NCBI RefSeq assembly: GCF_000001735.4
Contig: NC_003075.7
Location: 1,365,001 to 1,429,000 of the forward strand
Source of the DNA: Arabidopsis thaliana
Lineage: Eukaryota > Streptophyta > Magnoliopsida > Brassicales > Brassicaceae
DNA length: 64,000 nt
Direction: 5' to 3'
The notes below the pieces were generated by a model. It made no database searches. It was given only the letters and a program-made list of their open reading frames with translations, and had not been told where the DNA came from. Shown one piece after another: positions 60,050-64,000 of this stretch (its first letter is position 1; every line of letters begins with the position of its first letter). The position numbers were made by a program, and so were the translations under genes.

Positions 60050-62744
60050 ATGCACTCAGGTGAAATTCGTTTTTTCCTCTATTTCAATCTCTGTCTTCCT
60101 GCGAGTTTACGTGAGAGAATAGTTTTTAATGATCCCGAGTTCGTCGAATTACAATGCAACTCCCAGTTTTTGTAGTTTTAATTAGCGAAATTCATCAATG
60201 GCATTGGAAATTTTAAGCCTTTTTTGGTTTGTTTTATGGTACTACTAATTATTCAAGCTAAGGAATTCCAAAGTTTTCGTTCGTTTTGATTGGGTTTAGA
60301 AGTATTTGGCTGATGAGAGAAAGAGCCATAATTCTGAAATTAAACCCTTTTATGTGAAGCTTGTGTAGATGTTTTACCTGAATTTCGGAATTACTAGCAA
60401 CATTTCTAAATACACAAAGCATGATTGTAAAATGAAATTGATTTTGGTCAGGGCTTTGCATCTCTTGGTTATTGAATGGTGTCCGTGTTTCACTATTATC
60501 TTCTTATGTTTTTGATTTTTATGTGCTATTTTCGATAGATTCAGGCGAAGCGACCGCTGATGGCGATAAAGCTTCTACAGAAAACAGCAAAAAACGGAAG
60601 CTTAAGACTCCTATGCAAGTTATGGCGCTTGAGAATTTCTACAATGGTAAATTATGGCTTTGTTGTTTGCATATGTTCCTTTATACCAAGTTGTATATGC
60701 TTTACAGGTGTGATTTGGTTTTTCTACAGAGCATAAGTATCCGACTGAAGAAATGAAGGGCAAGTTAGCAGAGGAAGTTGGATTAACTGAGAAGCAAGTT
60801 TCAGGTTGGTTCTGCCATAGAAGGTTAAAAGACAAACGTCATGTAAAAGAAGATGGGAATGCCATTGGGAGCCAAGATCGGTCAAGCGTTGTTCTTCAGG
60901 ATCGTGGAAGTGGGCTTCGACAGGATTCATGTGGTAGTACAAAGCAAACGGATTATTGGAACCCCAAGCCTAGGGAAGTTGAAAGTCAAAGGCTTTATAT
61001 GGGAAATGCTGATGGTGAAGATAGTACATCTTCTGATCGTAGCTCATCATTACGTAAGAATCTTGTCTCTAGCAAAGATGGAATTCGCGATGTGGAAAGT
61101 TCTAGATATGTTGCACATAAAGACGTTATTCAGCATCCTCAGTTCATGAGAAGCTATGGGTATAATAAGCCTTCGGGATACTTGAAAGTGAAGGGAGAGA
61201 GTGAGAATTTTGCTATCACTGCCGTAAAGAGACAATTAGGAAGACAATACCAAGAGGATGGTCCACCTCTGGGGGTTGAATTTGATCCTCTTCCTCCCGG
61301 TGCATTTGAGCCTCAGACTAATCCTATAGTTCACGGTGAGTCATGATAAAATGTTTCAACTTTACCTTTAATTTTCTGGTTTATGATGTTATGAGTATTG
61401 AGTAAGTGGCTCAGAGAAGCTAAAACCATCTTCTTCGTGTGTCAGATTGTGAATGCCTTTACCCATGTCCAGTCGGATTTGATTGCTTTTTCTATCAACT
61501 GTTTTGTCAGAGCCAATATATGTTGGGAATCAGAGACGGCCTCACCTTCCACATTTACTTGGAACGAGGAAGAGCTTTAATCCTGGTCCTGTAAGTGAAC
61601 ATTTTCTGTATACTACATACCCATGAAGATAATATAAACTAGAATCTTAGTCTGCCATCACATTCTTTGGCTAAATTATCTTACTTTCTTTGAAGTATTA
61701 TTAATATTTTCGTTTTCTGTCTTAATGTCTTTATAGAGCTATGAATTAGCTCGTAAATCAAAGTTGCATTCGCCAGATCCAGATTCAGAGGATGATGAGC
61801 ATGATGATGATGACAACATAATGGTTGGAATGGAGCCTGGTCTAAGAGATAAGAAAAGTTTTGGGGAACCAAGACTGAAATCCCCTTCTACCAGTTTCTA
61901 TAATTCTGTACCTCGCCACAAATCGTTTAAAGAGACATTCAAAGGTTCACCACGGGAAATCCCTGTAACTAACAGCAAGAAGGGTTGGATAAGTTCCAAA
62001 AGTTGGGCTGAAGGGTCGAGAAACCATCTGGTTGCCAACGTCCAAAATCTTTCTGGAAGCAATATTGAAACCAATCAGTCTCATGATTATGATAATAATA
62101 TATCTAATGGCGGACGCAAGACGGGATATCTCACTAAATCTTCGAAGCTGTTACCTCCGAGTAGAAGCAGATCCCCTGAGTCAATGGATAGAGGTCCATC
62201 TTCTGGGATGGTAAAGATTTGTCTAATACTTCCATGTCTACATGTTCCTTTCTTGCCCTTTTATGGAAATATGACTTGTGTTTTGTGTGATATCTTCTTT
62301 TAAAGGCAGGAATATATCACGGGGAGAGGAATCAAATGAAAATGCAGAGAGAGAAATTGCATTCGACTGATGAACCACCGGTGAGTTTGATGGTTAACTA
62401 TCTTAAAAATATAGATATTGATGTATATTTTAACAAAGTTTAGAGGCTCTATCAAGTTCGTGTTCTGACCTTTAACGAATGTTAATAGGTTGCCAAACGA
62501 GTGAAACATGGGTATATTCAGCAAGTATATGCACCAAAATCATCATCATACAGCGAGATTCTTGAACGAAAAAGCCAGATAAATCGGTTAGTAACCAACC
62601 ATTGTGTAATGCATTTATTGTCCCAAAGAGATATCAAATCGGCTTATTGGATCATACTGTTATGTTTGTAGGTCTGGTGTGGAACTGCCTTCTAGTTTAA
62701 GCGGGGACGATGAGACTGACGAATCTAGCTCGTCAATGGATTAA
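60050..62744 (+). CDS. Homeodomain-like nuclear protein
   Basis: Eight exons (60050-60059, 60539-60646, 60730-61335, 61511-61590, 61737-62210, 62306-62380, 62489-62586, 62672-62744) join to 507 residues. The first coding exon is only 10 nt. The homeodomain lies at about residues 20-80: KKRKLKTPMQVMALENFYNE, HKYPTEEMKGKLAEEVGLTE and the recognition helix KQVSGWFCHRRLKDKR, with the WFxxRR core. The rest is Ser/Asp-rich with acidic SPDPDSEDDEHDDDD and a C-terminal SSLSGDDETDESSSSMD. It resembles the N-terminal homeodomain of plant DDT/RINGLET-type proteins but no DDT domain was seen. Probably a transcription or chromatin factor; its targets are unknown. Confidence 0.88.
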
Positions 62745-63328
62745 GTAAAGAAAGGTACAAAGGAAGATTAGGAAATTCCGGTTTGTATAGATATATGATG
62801 AAACCGGTTTAGGATGTGAAAATGTTGCATCGTGTAATTGGTAAAAGTTAGAGCTCTCTTCATTTTGGTAACTAAACGGTCCCCAAAGAGATACAGTGAG
62901 CCAGTAATGAGCCTTTTTTTGTTTAAATTTGCTCCTAAACCGTTACCGGTTTGACCGAATTGAGTATGTAAATCCCAGTGATTACAAAATAACCAAAGTA
63001 AGGCCCATTTATTAATAAAGCTCAAATTAGGCCCAAAATATTATGATAGTCCGGTTTAGTCGTAAAAGGCGGTTCGGAAATGTGTGACTAGGAGATTTCG
63101 TCACATGAGAAAAAATCAGAGCCGTTGACTAGTTTTCGTAGAAAGTATGTGGTACAATTTTGATTCGGCCAAAAAAGGTTTTTTTCTTTTTCTTTTAGGG
63201 TTAGCGTTGCTTTGCCTCAAACTCAAATTTTGAAGATAATTTTTTTGGTTTCTCTGCTACTGATTTCGAATCTTTACGCTTAATCAATTATTCATCTGGA
63301 TTTTCAAATCCAATCCTTTTCCTCCCTG
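62745..63328 (+). promoter_or_regulatory. 3' end of the homeodomain gene and next promoter
   Basis: After the 3' UTR come AGGCCCA boxes at 63001-63007 and 63029-63035 and a GGTTTAG/CGGTT-rich stretch, the same site II layout as the frataxin promoter. The transcribed leader of a rightward gene probably begins near 63200. Confidence 0.5.
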
Positions 63329-63672
63329 GTAAGAATCTCTCTTCTTCTTCTTCTTCTCTCTCACGACGATTCCACTGTTCTCCGATTCTGTGTTAGTTCC
63401 TGCGATATTTTCCATCACTTGTTCGTGTTTCGTTATTACGGGTTTGTGTTTTGTGAACTTGTTGACCTTTGTGTCTCCGTAATTTCGTCCAACGGTTGAT
63501 GTTTTTGATTGCTGATTAGATTTTTGTCGGTAGGTATTGAAAAAGATGATCTTTATGGATTTTGTTTTCTGTTTCTTCTTTCCTTTTTGTAATCTGACTT
63601 GCAAGCTTTTTGCTTTTTTTGTCGGTCGGTGTTAAAAATTGTTCCTTTTCTCTTGTTCAATTGTTTCCTCAG
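63329..63672 (+). other. Probable 5' UTR intron of a rightward gene
   Basis: A CTCCCTG|GTAAGA donor at 63329 and a T-rich stretch ending GTTTCCTCAG at 63672 frame a typical plant leader intron. From 63673 to the window end I see no ATG on the plus strand, so the leader continues and the start codon lies outside. From its position this is likely the gene I know as At4g03260 (LRR protein), but no coding sequence is visible to prove it. Confidence 0.45.
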
Positions 63673-64000
63673 GTGACCAAGTAATTGGGGATTAACAAAG
63701 GGACTGGGGCTTTATTAAGCTCGAAACAATTGTTCTTCACTCTGGCCGCTTCTGCAAAGTCGTGTGCTTCTCGCACCTCTGCGCAGGTGTGGGGTGGCCT
63801 TGAAGTGGTGACTTCACTCTGTCTTCCAAGGATTTCTCTAGCTTCTATCATTTGGAGGCTCCGTCGTGTTTCTGAGGGTCTTACCCTTGATTACGGCTAA
63901 CATTTACTACGCCCACTATACCACCTCTTAAGCTTTTATAAGAACTTTTTATTCGTGCAAAAACTTAACTTGGATCTTAATTGTTTCTAGTTTAGTTGTG

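Overview
This is nuclear DNA from a flowering plant. I recognise it as Arabidopsis thaliana, or a near-identical accession, from the upper part of chromosome 4, roughly the At4g03080 to At4g03260 interval. The evidence is the order and exact protein sequence of BSL1, NDX, a RopGAP, BRN1, U1-C, a short-chain dehydrogenase, NET3B, AFB1, a DUF255 protein, coproporphyrinogen oxidase 2, XTH9 and frataxin. The introns are small and AT-rich, and the DNA is not bacterial. Locus numbers come from memory, not from a search.

Layout. 1-14.3 kb: the 5' tip of BSL1 (minus), a small DNA-transposon MITE, the homeobox gene NDX (minus), a 0.7-kb tandem duplication carrying a gene start, the RopGAP gene (plus) and the three-RRM gene BRN1 (minus). 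14.3-18.4 kb: a gene-poor AT-rich stretch. 18.4-30.6 kb: a mitochondrial carrier (minus), U1-C (plus), a BRCT protein (minus), tRNA-Pro(AGG), an SDR enzyme (plus), a small probably plastid protein (minus) and NET3B (minus). 30.7-38 kb: an accessory zone with a Rab GTPase fragment, a possible Harbinger-type element, two B3/DUF313 paralogues, an unassigned minus-strand ORF, tandem repeats and a truncated DYRK-like kinase. 38-64 kb: an rRNA-processing-like gene with a repeat-filled intron, AFB1, a DUF255/thioredoxin-fold gene, a decayed coproporphyrinogen oxidase copy, XTH9, an F-box/FBD gene, an S-domain receptor kinase, frataxin, a homeodomain-like gene and the leader of a further gene.

As usual in plants, neighbours do not form operons. 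Several pairs are convergent with short 3' gaps. Frataxin and the homeodomain-like gene share a short divergent promoter with two AGGCCCA (site II type) boxes. AFB1 and BSL1 act in auxin and brassinosteroid signalling, and XTH9 in wall remodelling, but adjacency alone implies no joint function.

I found no undescribed multi-gene system. The best leads are structural: a 22-nt microexon that supplies the CxxC motif of the DUF255 protein, two GC-AG introns, two nonsense codons in the coproporphyrinogen oxidase copy, nested repeats inside one intron, and a mosaic of gene fragments at 30.7-38 kb.
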